A stretch of DNA of 64,000 nucleotides from Phytophthora colocasiae (Eukaryota; Oomycota; Peronosporomycetes; Peronosporales; Peronosporaceae), in contig JAGKQI010000047.1 in assembly GCA_018806915.1 (NCBI GenBank), forward strand, positions 682,001-746,000, written 5' to 3'. A program made the position numbers and the translations under genes. A model generated the notes under the pieces. That model did not search any database, was not told the DNA's origin, and saw nothing but the letters and a program-made list of their open reading frames with translations. Below are positions 21,237 to 31,282 of this stretch, piece by piece. The stretch's first letter is position 1. Every line of letters starts with the position of its first letter.

Positions 21237-24210
21237 ACGCTGGACTTGTCAAGCAGGTACTTACTGATGAGGGCCAGGAGTTTTGTAACAGTACCATGGA
21301 GCTCTGGTACAAGACGAAGGGGATCGTGCACACGAAGGTTGGACCTAAGTCTTCGCAGCTCAATGCAGTTGAGCGAACTCATCAAACTCTAGAAGGTATG
21401 ATGAAGACAATGATGCATGATTCTGGTCTACCAAAGTCGATGTGGATTCATGCGTTGGAAACCGCCGTGTACGTGAAGAACCGGGTGTTCTGCAAGGGTG
21501 CAGGATGCACGCCATACGAGGTGATGTTTGGCACGAAGCCAGATATACATCATATCCGTGCTTTTGGTTCGCTGGTGTATTGCCACACGCCTATCACGAT
21601 GCGGACGAAGCTGAGTGCAAACTGTCGCATTGGGTTCTTACTCGGGTATCGTGAGGACGTTGTCGGATGTCAAGTGTATTTTCCATCCGAGCACAAGAAA
21701 GGCTTCGTGGCAGATGTAAAATTCAATGAAAGCATCAAGTACAAGGATCGATATGGCAGTGCATTCGAGTCCAAGGTGGACAAGTGGCTGCGGACATTCG
21801 ACGAGTACCTTCAGGATGGCGATTTGGTTGCTAGTGAGAAATCTGACGACGATAATATGCCTGCCAACGAACACGACGACGAGCAGTGCGACCACGTCAG
21901 TGACGAAGACATGGTGGAGGAAGATGGAGTTTCTAGTGTTGACTGGAATAATGAAGACCAACAAGTGTGGGTTGACATCTTACTCAATAGTGCTCTACCA
22001 AATGTTGAAGACATGGGGACGGAGCAGAGTAGTGAACTTGACAACGCTGAAGATCAGCAGTTGTGGGACGACATTCTTCGAAACAGTTCTCTTCCAGACT
22101 ATTCCAGCGATGGCGCGTTTGAAGAAACGCAGGGAGGCGAAGCAGAGGATGCTGATGAAGACAGCAATTGTGAAGGTGATGATATTGACAGTAAAATAGT
22201 TGAATACGATGATGAAGATGTCACCGTCCTTCCTGTAATTGACGACGAAGTCAGTGATGAGAAAGAAGTGGGAAACTTTGATCCCAGTGATGAGATAGAA
22301 GTGGGAAACTTTGATCCCAGTGACGAGATAGAAGTGGGAAACTGTCTGTTCGATCTCGGTGATGATCTGGAAGCAGGCGACAGTGATTCTCCAGGCGAGA
22401 TAATGATTGGTCGTCGACGCCAAAGAGAAGATGAAGTCAAGCGAGTGAGAGATCCAAAGCGGGCAAAGGTGGATACAAAGAGGCAGAAACGGGAGGTCCC
22501 AGTACGCCGCCCAGGACTTCGTGAAGTGCACGAGCGTCACCCACCTGACCGATATGAGAATTTCACGGTGACTTCGGCTTTTAGGGCACTACACGCGGAT
22601 TTGCGTGGAAACAATGGAATTCGAGCGAGTAGCGTGAACATACCTCGGAACTATCGCGAGGCGATGAGGTCTAAGTTTGCTAAAGAGTGGAGAGCTGCTA
22701 TGAATGACGAAATTCGGGCACTCAAAGACAAGGAAGTGCTGTGTATGATTCCGAGAGCAGAGATGCCGGTCGGACAACGAGCGATAAAGACAATATGGGT
22801 GTACAGTGTGAAGACTGATCACCTTGGATACGTCGTTCGGTTCAAAGCTCGGATCGTGGCGCGAGGCGACAAACAGCGCCAGGGTATTGACTTTCAAGAG
22901 ACCTTCTCACCCGTGGCAAGGATGGCTACTTTCAGATTGTTTCTCGCGGTGTGTGTTCTGTTGCATCTAATAGTTTATCAGGGTGACATTAATACAGCGT
23001 ACCTGAATGCATTGCTCGCGATCAAGCAGTATCTTGAAGAGCTGGAAGGCTATCCAAGCGAAGAAGATGGCATGATCTACATGATCAACAAAGCTTTGTA
23101 CGGTCTTCGACAGTCAGGGCGTGAATGGAACAGTGAGGTGAATTCGTGGTTAATTCGATTTGGGTTCAAGCAGTGTGCTACTGAGCCATGCTTGTATTTT
23201 TACGACCAGGATGGAGAGTTCGCGTTGGTTCTTCTCTACGTAGATGACATCCTGTGTGCGACTCGGAACGAGACGTTCAAGAAGCGATTGTTCAGTGAGC
23301 TGAATGAAGCCTATGGAATCAAGGACCAAGGTTTGGTGAGTACCTACCTAGGTGTGGAGGTGCAACAAAACGAAAACTCAATCCAAATTCATCAGACTCG
23401 GTACTGTGAGGAGATCATCGACAAGTTTCACTTCAACGATGCACACCCGAGCAGGATCCCGATGGAGACGAAACTGCGATTGACTGTGAACGACACGGAT
23501 GCAGGCCAACACAAGAAGGAGCTTGGTTACGGGAAATCCTTTCCCTATCGTGAGCTGGTACCCGCCCCGACATCGCGTATGCTGTCGGCCAGCTGAGCCG
23601 GTACGTCCAACAACCAACTCAACAGCATATTGGAGCCGCGAAGCGCGTGCTCAGGTACTTGGTTGGGACCAAGAGTATGGGCATTGGGTACTCGGCCAGC
23701 AAAGAATCTCAAAAGGCGAATACACTAGTCATCGACGGGTTTTGCGATTCGGATTGGGGCAATGACCCTGACAGTCGCAAGAGTGTAACCGGTTACGTGC
23801 ACTGTGTAGCTGGAGGAGCTGTTTCTTGGGCATCGACACGACAGACCATTGTCGCCCAGAGTACAGCTGAAGCGGAGTATGTCGCTGCCTGTGAGGCCTC
23901 GATGGAGGGACAAGGACTGCGAAACGTACTCATTGAAGTCTTCTCAGCGTTGAAGACGGAAGTCCGCTTGGGAATTGACAATCCGGCAGCCTATGTCATG
24001 GCTACCAATCCTACATTTAGTCGCAGGACGCGACATATCGAACTGAGATGGCACTACGTTCGTGACCAAGTCGCGAAGAAGACGGTGACTTTGCACAAGG
24101 TGAAGTCGGACGTGAATCCATCCGATTTATTGACGAAGCCCCTTGCCAGCGATCGTTTGGAGATGCTGGGCAAGATGATTGACTTGACCAAGGAGCATCT
24201 TCCGAAGTAA
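21237..24210 (+). pseudogene. Copia integrase C-part, reverse transcriptase and RNase H
   Basis: After the second insertion the frame continues with the integrase core end (LTDEGQEFCNS, LNAVERTHQTLEG). A long acidic linker follows, containing three 33-bp repeats. Reverse transcriptase then appears with YVVRFKARIVARGDKQ, FSPVARMATFR, ALYGLRQSGREW and the catalytic LLYVDDILC. A small deletion with frameshift near 23565 removes residues just before RPDIAYAVGQLSR. RNase H follows in another frame (DSDWGNDPDSRKSVTGY, AQSTAEAEYVA, HIELRWHYVRD) and ends at 24210. Confidence 0.92.
22253..22351 (+). repeat. three 33-bp in-frame repeats in Copia linker
   Basis: Units at 22253-22285, 22286-22318 and 22319-22351 encode an 11-residue acidic repeat (core EVGNFDPSDE). 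The third unit diverges in its last third. Confidence 0.9.
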
Positions 24211-24231
24211 ACTGCTACTTCGGAGGGGGCG

Positions 24232-24390
24232 TATTGGAAAGTGGACTACTACTTAGGGCCGCTGAAAGCCGTTGAGTACGTAGCAATGATATGGTACCAC
24301 TGGTTAGTGCAAAACAGAAGGCCCGAGAGGCGCCAGTCCAAGATTACCCCCTTTAACAACAAGTTGCCTGCGTGTTACCAGATTCCAATA
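24232..24390 (+). repeat. Copia LTR (3')
   Basis: 159 bp, same TATTGG...CCAATA ends as the left LTR; about 98% identical by eye. Followed by the duplicated target ACCTC. Confidence 0.92.
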
Positions 24391-24417
24391 ACCTCCCATA
24401 CAACTTTCCACTTTCAG

Positions 24418-24611
24418 CAGTGCGACAAATTAAATCGGACACAAAAACACCAATACAAAGATCCCTACAGGGATAAAATTCGCGTTCTTTAGCACAAGCC
24501 ATGTCTTTCTCATGGCTGTATCCCGCATAATCTAAATAGTATGGCTCAACTCAAAAATTGACGCAGCTACAGCAAATTTTGTAGGTGTCCGATCTAATCT
24601 GTCGCGCAGTG
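24418..24611 (-). mobile_element. MITE with Tc1/mariner-like ends
   Basis: 194-bp element with inverted ends: CAGTGCGACAAATTAAATCG at the left and, read inward from the right, CACTGCGCGACAGATTAGAT. TA lies at the right boundary. No coding capacity. The partial copy at 16422-16531 is inverted relative to it. Confidence 0.6.
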
Positions 24612-24613
24612 TA

Positions 24614-25120
24614 AGATTGTTTGACTTCCAAGCTGTAAGTTTCTTGGTCGTACAACGATGGAGGGAATGTTTTTGTCCATAGATTTTATGATTGCGAACG
24701 ACTTTAGCGTCTGAAATCGATTAGTACAAGGTGAAATACGCATCTGTGACAGTAGTTGTTGTCCTACATGTACCGCAGCGGTACTACCGCTATCGTTACA
24801 AATCGCTTGCTTCGATTAAGATACTCCTTTTCCCTAAAGAGCATACATGTATTGTGGCGATTAAGCTTGTCGTACTTTCACCTTATTTCCGTATGGAAAT
24901 TGAAGTTGATTACCTGGTATAATAACTGGTTGCTACTAACTTGGCTTATTTCCGTATGATACGGTACATGTCAAACGACAAAATCTTCAAAGCAAAATGT
25001 TTATGAACGGTTTCCATGCCAATGGAACATCATTAGCACCTTCTATCCATCATTCGTTCACAAAAGCGCCGGCGATATTATTCTGGCTTGAAAGTTATCC
25101 TAAAATCTTGCTTTTCAGGC
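24614..25120. other. no gene seen
   Basis: AT-rich spacer upstream of the effector gene with only short overlapping frames of no recognisable type. Confidence 0.5.
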
Positions 25121-25136
25121 GTCCATTTTCGAATTC
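25121..25136 (+). promoter_or_regulatory. probable oomycete initiator (INR) of the RXLR gene
   Basis: GTCCATTTTCGAATTC fits about 12 of 16 positions of the INR consensus and lies about 50 bp before the ATG, the same spacing as in the WrbA genes. Confidence 0.45.
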
Positions 25137-25186
25137 GATCTCCAACAGCCAACTCCTCAATACTGTACACTTACTTCGCCATACCC

Positions 25187-25777
25187 ATGCGACAGGATCA
25201 CTTGTTTATTGTCATCGTTGCTTTCTTCGGCTGTTTTATTGATTCCGTCAGTGCTGGCAACCCAGTTCAGCTCACGAATTCCGTTATTGCGCAAGACCAA
25301 GCACTTCTGAATGATGAAGATGCCCACCGCAACCTTCGACGTTATGTGGTACCGAAGAAAGAATCAGGTGACTCGGAGGAGGAAGAAAGAGCATTTCAAT
25401 GGCTTAGCAAACTCAAGGCACGTTTTGGTAAAAATCCCAACGTAGCCAAAACCCTCGAGAAGAATTCCGATTTGGCCCAGGCCTTACAGAAAAACCCTCA
25501 AGTCATTAACCAGATCGATGATTTACAGAAGAAACCTGGTTTCATCCAGCGCATTGCGAATAATCCGGCCGTGGGGAAGCTCATAGGTCGATTGACGAAG
25601 AATCCTGTCAAGTTCAACGAGCAGAACCTCAGAAACATCGGAAGAATGACGGCTAAAACCACGACACGCGGCGGGGGATCCCTTGGCCACAAGATGTACA
25701 TTGCCCTAGGTATCTTCGTTGTGCTCGTGTTTTTCATTGGTGGGCCTGCTCTTTTGCTAGCCAGGAAATCTGGCTAA
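25187..25777 (+). CDS. RXLR-dEER secreted effector with C-terminal membrane segment
   Basis: 196 residues from ATG 25187. Upstream in-frame codons belong to an open stretch without a signal peptide, so this ATG is preferred. Residues 1-23 form a signal peptide with a hydrophobic core and an A-x-A-like cleavage site. The RXLR motif is RNLR near residue 48, followed by the acidic dEER segment (EEEER). The effector half has short repeated units around K/N-N-P-x-V (about residues 84-130) and no clear WY fold. Residues about 170-192 form a hydrophobic helix with a short basic tail, which suggests tail anchoring in a membrane. Such proteins are secreted from haustoria and act inside host cells; target unknown. 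Confidence 0.88.
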   Translation: MRQDHLFIVIVAFFGCFIDSVSAGNPVQLTNSVIAQDQALLNDEDAHRNLRRYVVPKKESGDSEEEERAFQWLSKLKARFGKNPNVAKTLEKNSDLAQALQKNPQVINQIDDLQKKPGFIQRIANNPAVGKLIGRLTKNPVKFNEQNLRNIGRMTAKTTTRGGGSLGHKMYIALGIFVVLVFFIGGPALLLARKSG

Positions 25778-25834
25778 ACGTAGTTCACACAAATACGTTT
25801 CAACTCGAACAAAGGTATTCATATTGGCCACCCA

Positions 25835-27001
25835 TTACGGGTGTGAATACACGTAACTGCGGATCGTTTTCATCAAAACATCTCCCCACCGTCCAATTCC
25901 AGCATGCAGCTCTTGACGGGTAGGTTCTGACACTGGGAATTGCGGGTTATAGAGCTTCAAGAAGGCAGCACGTCGTAGAGTCACCACCACTTCGTCTTTA
26001 TCGCTTGAATCTTTGGCGGAGCACTTACTTGTTGTCAGTATAATCGCACCAGACGTGTCAAATCGGACTCGTTCGTTCGGGTAATACGGATACAACTCGT
26101 CCTCGTCAACCGAATCTAACGCTAAAATACCGCAAGCACGGCCTCCGAATTCATCGTCTTCGTCCGTAAACAAGTGACAAAACGTTACGATACTGCTCTC
26201 CACCGGTGTACAGTTCTCAGACTTCGACAATACGCGAATGTTGTAGACACTTCCCTCGATTGAATCATAGTCGTCCCTGACTGTAGTGTGGCCCAGTCTC
26301 TCCGAAATACCAATCTCAATGGTGTTGTAATGAAACAGTAAAGCCTCCCACACCTGCTCGAGAGACTCTACACCTGGGAAATGCATCGTTTCCAAATGCC
26401 ACGAACATAAATCTCCCTCGGGAGTTTCGTATCGTTGATCCGAAGTGTGGGGTTTATCTGGATCCACGAATCTCCCTGGTGCCATGAGGAAATCATAAGC
26501 ATTCCTCAGTTTCTTCTCACGCACAGCCATCAACGTTTCCTTGCGCTCATTCCAGTCCTTTGGAAGGCAGATTTTAGTATAAAGCGGATGCGAGTCCTGG
26601 TCCCCCTGTAGTAATACAATATGTATCCAAATGGTAAGACTTTCCCATCAAAATGTCATAAAAACAATATTTTATACCAGACACTCGACCAGCATAGACT
26701 GCGCACTTGCAACGTGAAGTTGCTGGTTCTTAGCCACCGTCGTCATGTGGTTGTTCTCCGCCATTGCATGTTGCACCACCGGGTCGAGTAGTGCCGCGTC
26801 CTCGGGGGACAACGAACGAATCTGCAACTCTTGCAATTCCGACGTCAGACGCTGCACTTCTTGTCGAAGTTTCTGTGCTTCTGTCGGAGTACTACTCCTA
26901 TTACTATTGATATGCTCGCTGTTGATAAGATCTCTAGGTTGCATGCTATAAATATACATTGGGTCGGTGCGACTTGTGCCTCTTGAGCTAGAGAGCGGCA
27001 T
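25835..27001 (-). CDS. M96-like family protein lacking the basic segment
   Basis: Exons 26678-27001 and 25835-26605 give 364 residues. The intron sits at the same place as intron 2 of the shorter paralogues, just before the HPLY motif. The globular half is complete (GISERLGHTTVRDDYD, VDEDELYPYYPNERVRFD). The N-terminal part has the coiled coil (EAQKLRQEVQRLTSELQEL) but not the KKRKxTYxxRKEE segment, and is serine-rich instead. The start at 27001 is uncertain, since the frame stays open to 27139 and a missed first exon is possible. Confidence 0.65.
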
Positions 27002-27364
27002 CACTTCCAGTTCCGCCACCTCCTGCCCAAGCAGCACAAGTCTAGACCCGGAGGCTTTGCTACCTCCCTCTCGTGTTCTTCCTACCTCTGCAATGACCAT
27101 CAATCGACAGCTTCCTCCTGCACCGTCAGAATAGCACAAGATAGGGGTTAATTAAGAGTTAAAGGCTGCATACCACGTGACGTACTCGGCGTGCAGTGTA
27201 CGTGCATTTCTGCTTTTTCATGGCGAGCTTCCAGCAATGACAGTCACAAAGATGAGGTAAACACGCGGTACAAACTTTGTACCGGTAACCTGTAACCAGA
27301 ATGATGGTACTGTACAGTGAAAACTGACGATTGTACTATTCAGACAATACAGTAGAAGCGCCAA

Positions 27365-28439
27365 ATGAGTGAGAAGAGATACAAGTCCGCGTACTTCATG
27401 CGCAAGGTAAGACGGTGCGGATATGGTTGCAGCGGGTTATATCTTTTACCTTGTATTAATTTCTCTGTAGCAAGAGAAGGAAGACCTGAAGCAGGAGGTT
27501 CGTAGACTGGAGGACGAGCTGGCAAAACTAGACCCAACACCAGTAAAGAAGCGAGAGAACGCAATGATGTCAGATGTTATTCGCCAGCAACAACTCGGCG
27601 TTGCTAGTCTGCAATCTGCCGTCTCTCCTCTCATGGTATGCCACTACTGTTCAAGTGTTTTTTTTTGCAAACTAACCATTTTTGATTTTTTTTTACCGCA
27701 GGAGCAAAGCCCTTTGTACTCGTTTATCAGCTTGAAAGAGAACTGGGGAGACCGCTGTGCGTCTCTTTCTGCTCTTCGAGAAAATAAGTTCAAAGCGGCC
27801 TTTGAGTACGTCTCAAACCGCAGTCAAATGGCTCAGCTCCAGCTCTCCGACGAGCGTTTCGAGTCGACAAACGGTGACATTTGCTGTGTCATTTTCCAGA
27901 CGATTCATCTTGAAGGTGTCGAGTCGCTTGAGCAAGTGTACGATGCGCTATTGTTCAGTATCAACAACGCAGAGATTAGCATTTCTGAGCGACTAGGCCA
28001 CTTGACAGTTCGTGACGATTATGATAGCGTGGATGGCAGCATCTTCAACGCTCGTATTGTGTCAACAACCAACGAAGGAGTTGCTACGGAGCTCAATTGC
28101 ATCATGATGACACAATTGTTTGACGGAACGGAAGGCGTTTCTGGAGGAGAACCTTGCGGAATGGTGGTCATTGACTATGTGGATGAGGATGACCTTTATC
28201 CTTACTTAACGAGTGAACGCGTTAGGAAAGATGTTTCTGGAGCGTTTGTACTCACACAACATCGAAACGAAGAAAGCGATGAATTGGTTGTGACTCTACG
28301 GCGTGCTGCATTTGTGAAGCTTCATCGCCCACAGTTTAAGATGGCGGATGTTGCCTGGCAAGAATTACAAGAAGAAAGTCCGCGCTGGGGAGACGTCGTG
28401 GTCAGAACACTTAGAGGTATGTTATGTTCGCAACCATAG
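27365..28439 (+). CDS. M96-like family protein, short three-exon form
   Basis: Exons 27365-27406, 27471-27635 and 27702-28439 give 314 residues with consensus GT-AG junctions in phase 0. Exon 1 encodes 14 residues with alternating basic and aromatic residues (KRYKSAYFMRK). Exon 2 holds the coiled coil (EDLKQEVRRLEDELAKL). Exon 3 holds the globular half with SISERLGHLTVRDDYDS and VDEDDLYPY. It is transcribed divergently from the gene at 25835-27001 across a spacer of about 360 bp. Confidence 0.8.
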
Positions 28440-28513
28440 GGGAAATTCTGTGCTGTAGATTCGAGAAGGTAACTACACAACGAGCTGGTAGAATGAACTC
28501 AGGTGAAAATTGT

Positions 28514-30175
28514 CTACCTCTTGAAGTGGTTGATGAAGCGGAGCGAGAGCAGCGCCAGCAAGCGGAGAAGGAGGATGAACCCGAGGAGGACACTAAAATT
28601 CCGCCAGATCTTGTCGTGCTTGTACTCGAACGTGGACTCAACGTACTCCTTGATCGTGATGTGATCGATGGTTGCTGGGGGATTCGTCATCGGCTGGCAT
28701 CCCAGAGAGCTACCGACGTTCGTGTACTGGTTCGTCTCAGTGTTGGACTCTGGCAGATTGTCGCAGTCACTAAATACACGTGCGACCAGGTTCGCAAGTG
28801 GATAACGTTGAGGGGTGATCGTGTACAGCCACTTGTAACCCGACGGAATCGAGCTTGCCGGTGGATTGAAGCCCATGAAGAGGAAGAGAATAGAGTTGAG
28901 AATGACACCCAAGAGAGCCGCAAACTCCACACTGGGCAAAGCGTAAATCAACGTCTGACCGAGATACGTTTGGAACAGAACTACAAGTGACAAATTGATC
29001 CAGTAGAGAGCTGCTGTCCCAATACCCGTGAAGCCGTCCATCCAGTAGAAGATAGCTGTGAAGAGCAGCATCAACGCGAAGACGTACGGGATCTCAGCGC
29101 AGTTGCTCCCACAAAATACCAAAGCGCATTGTAAGACTGAGCCGCACGTTCACGGTAGAACGCTTGACGATCCTGGAAGGTAATGGGCAAAACGCTGTTG
29201 AAGGCCATCACGCTATTGAACAGCGTCGACATGAAGATCATTCCCACACCAGCATTGATCCCCTGGTACGACGTGTACGACGCGTCCACGTAGATTAAGC
29301 TGCACAGCAGACTCAACAGAGGAGCGATCATGAATCGTGTCAGATTGTACGAAGGAGTGCGCCAGTACAAGTTCGAGAACCTCCCCACCAGTACCGTCAT
29401 CTGTGTCCACGAACTTGCCGCACGTTTCTTAGTGAACAAACACCATCTCTTTCGAGCCAGGTGCAGGTACAGCAACACCTTCGGACGCCAATTGCGCTTC
29501 CATTTCGCGTTTCAAGTCGCTCGAGTTGAAGATCTCCACGAAAAAATCCTCTTGGTTGTCGTGTTCGTGGCTCACACCGGCACCAATGCACTCCAGCATC
29601 CACGTAGTCGGGGTTATATCCATCTGGAAGTGGTGACACGCCTGGAATCGACTCGAAGTAGTCAACCATAGTCTGTGCTCGCTTGCCCAGATCTCCGAAG
29701 TAGACGGTTTGGCCTCCCGCTTCAGCAGCAGCAACTTGTCGAAAAGTGTGAAGACCTCGGTGGAAGGCTGGTGAATCGTACACACAATGGTCCGGCCAGT
29801 ATCAGCAACCTTGCGAACACCATTCATGATCAATTTAGCTGAACGCGCATCTAAACCACTCGTGGGTTCGTCCAGGAAGAGTACACTCGGGTCAGCAGCC
29901 AATTCCACGCCAATTGTCAATCGCTTGAGACGCTCAGTCGGACTTTCACGCACGATTTCGTCAGCTACACTCTGTAGATCCAACAGCTCCAGACACTCTT
30001 CCACTGAGTCGTACTTCTGACTGGTAGGCACTGAGCTGTCTTGACGCAGGAATGCACTAAACATCAGTGCTTCACGGATGGTAGATGCGTCCGAGTGCAC
30101 GTCCATCTGCTCGCAGTACCCAGTGCATCGTTGAATGGCAAGTGCACTGGCTTCGTATCCATTCAGCAGGATTTT
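28514..30175 (-). pseudogene. ABCG/PDR-type ABC transporter, 3' part, broken
   Basis: The second nucleotide-binding domain is present from just after Walker A. It contains the signature-like segment ESPTERLKRLTIGVELA, Walker B LFLDEPTSGLDARS and the switch TIHQPS. The second membrane domain follows with several hydrophobic helices (FALMLLFTAIFYW, LGVILNSILFLFMGF) and ends with ...SLRFINHFKR. PDR pumps export drugs and plant defence compounds at the plasma membrane. At least three frame changes occur (near 29690, 29600 and 29110). The 5' half of the gene is missing: the sequence stops at about 30175 where an unrelated plus-strand fragment begins. Confidence 0.85.
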
Positions 30176-30176
30176 A

Positions 30177-30576
30177 CCTCTTATGGTTAAGTCTCTCGGT
30201 GCTGAGCAAGTGATCGACTACAAGATGGAGACATGGCAGGATGTGTTCGAAGCTCACTCGATTGACGTGGTCTTCAATTGTGGCATGGAGAACGGAGCTT
30301 GGAACGAAGGTGCGCAAATGGTTCTGAAGAAAAATACTGGCCGCTTCGTCACTTTCCTGCCGCTTAAACAGCCTGTTATGGAGTCGGCGCCAAACTTGTG
30401 GGGTACATCAGTGTGATTCCGTCTGGTGAGAAGCTCAAGCAGATCACAAAGTTCGTCGAAGCGAAAGAGGTGAAGCCTGTGATCGACACATATTACTCGT
30501 TCGAAAACACACTGGATACGTATGCGAAGTTGAAGACTCGTCATGCCTCTGGCAAGCTCGTCGTGAAGGTGCAATA
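30177..30576 (+). pseudogene. zinc-type alcohol dehydrogenase/quinone reductase fragment
   Basis: The C-terminal third of a medium-chain dehydrogenase is read in two frames. The first has LGAEQVIDYKMETWQDVF, typical after the NAD(P)-binding fold. After a one-base shift near 30385 the second runs from a glycine-rich stretch to ASGKLVVKVQ and a stop at 30574-30576. The N-terminal part is absent. The fragment abuts the truncated ABC transporter head to head. Confidence 0.75.
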
Positions 30577-30937
30577 GATGGTGACCTGAGGTCACTGACC
30601 TCTTCATGGAGTCGTGAAAAGAAAAGAAAAACAAACAAGAAAGACTTCGATTGTCGAAGAAGAATGGTTTCTTCGTAACAATAAAACTTTCAACCAGCAA
30701 AATCCATTTACGGACATAAGAGTCCCTTACATATACTCTTCCAGTTCTTCACCAGCAATGTTTGCGGACATGTATCGAGTAATATGTATTACGCTCTTCG
30801 AGAACGTAATACAGCATGCACAGATCACACCTTTGCTTCAACGCATCACGTCCGGAAGAATTCTGCAGCTAAAGAAGACTGCACCAGTATTGAATTTGCC
30901 AAGAAACACTAAACGTCCTCGAAACAAAGAACCAGCG

Positions 30938-31183
30938 ATGAACACCAAACTCCTCTTCGCTGCTATCGTCGCTGTCGTGGCTGCCACTGCAGATGCCTAG
31001 TCAAGATTCTGCCAGCCAGTTTGTGGAGGAGGAAATCAGCGCGCTAACCCGAACGCCTTCATTAGCAGTTGCTGCATGGAGCGTGAAGTTACTATCGGTG
31101 ACAACTTTGACGAGTGCTGCGCTTTGAGCTGCAACACGAAAAGTCCGTCTAACTGGGACGACATCAGCACTTCCGCTCCCTAG
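30938..31183 (+). pseudogene. small secreted cysteine-rich protein gene with early stop
   Basis: An ATG at 30938 opens a 20-residue signal peptide (basic start, alanine/valine-rich core). The very next codon is TAG (30998-31000). The same frame then stays open to the stop at 31181-31183 and encodes a cysteine-rich stretch with seven cysteines, including two CC pairs. Length, signal peptide and cysteine content resemble the SCR/PcF-like secreted proteins of Phytophthora, some of which are phytotoxic. With the stop in place only the signal peptide would be made, so I call it a pseudogene. Family assignment is tentative. Confidence 0.6.
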
Positions 31184-31282
31184 CTGGTCGTACCATGGAT
31201 TGTTATCGTGATAATTTCCCGATAACAGAAGTCTTGCATGAGGACATAATGCACAACTCCAATAAAAATACGGTGCCATATT

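Larger units (their letters stand above)
16537..24390 (+). mobile_element. Copia LTR retrotransposon with nested insertions
   Basis: The element spans 7.85 kb, of which about 2.5 kb are two nested DNA transposons. It has ACCTC target duplications at 16532-16536 and 24391-24395. The polypurine tract GGAGGGGGCG ends at the right LTR. Gene order is gag, protease, integrase, reverse transcriptase, RNase H, which is the Copia order. The coding region is broken by the two insertions and by a deletion near 23565, so it is inactive. Confidence 0.95.

Noticed and set aside
22099..22440. 113-codon serine-rich antisense frame in the Copia linker
   Set aside because: Complement of the acidic Glu/Asp repeat; a composition artefact.
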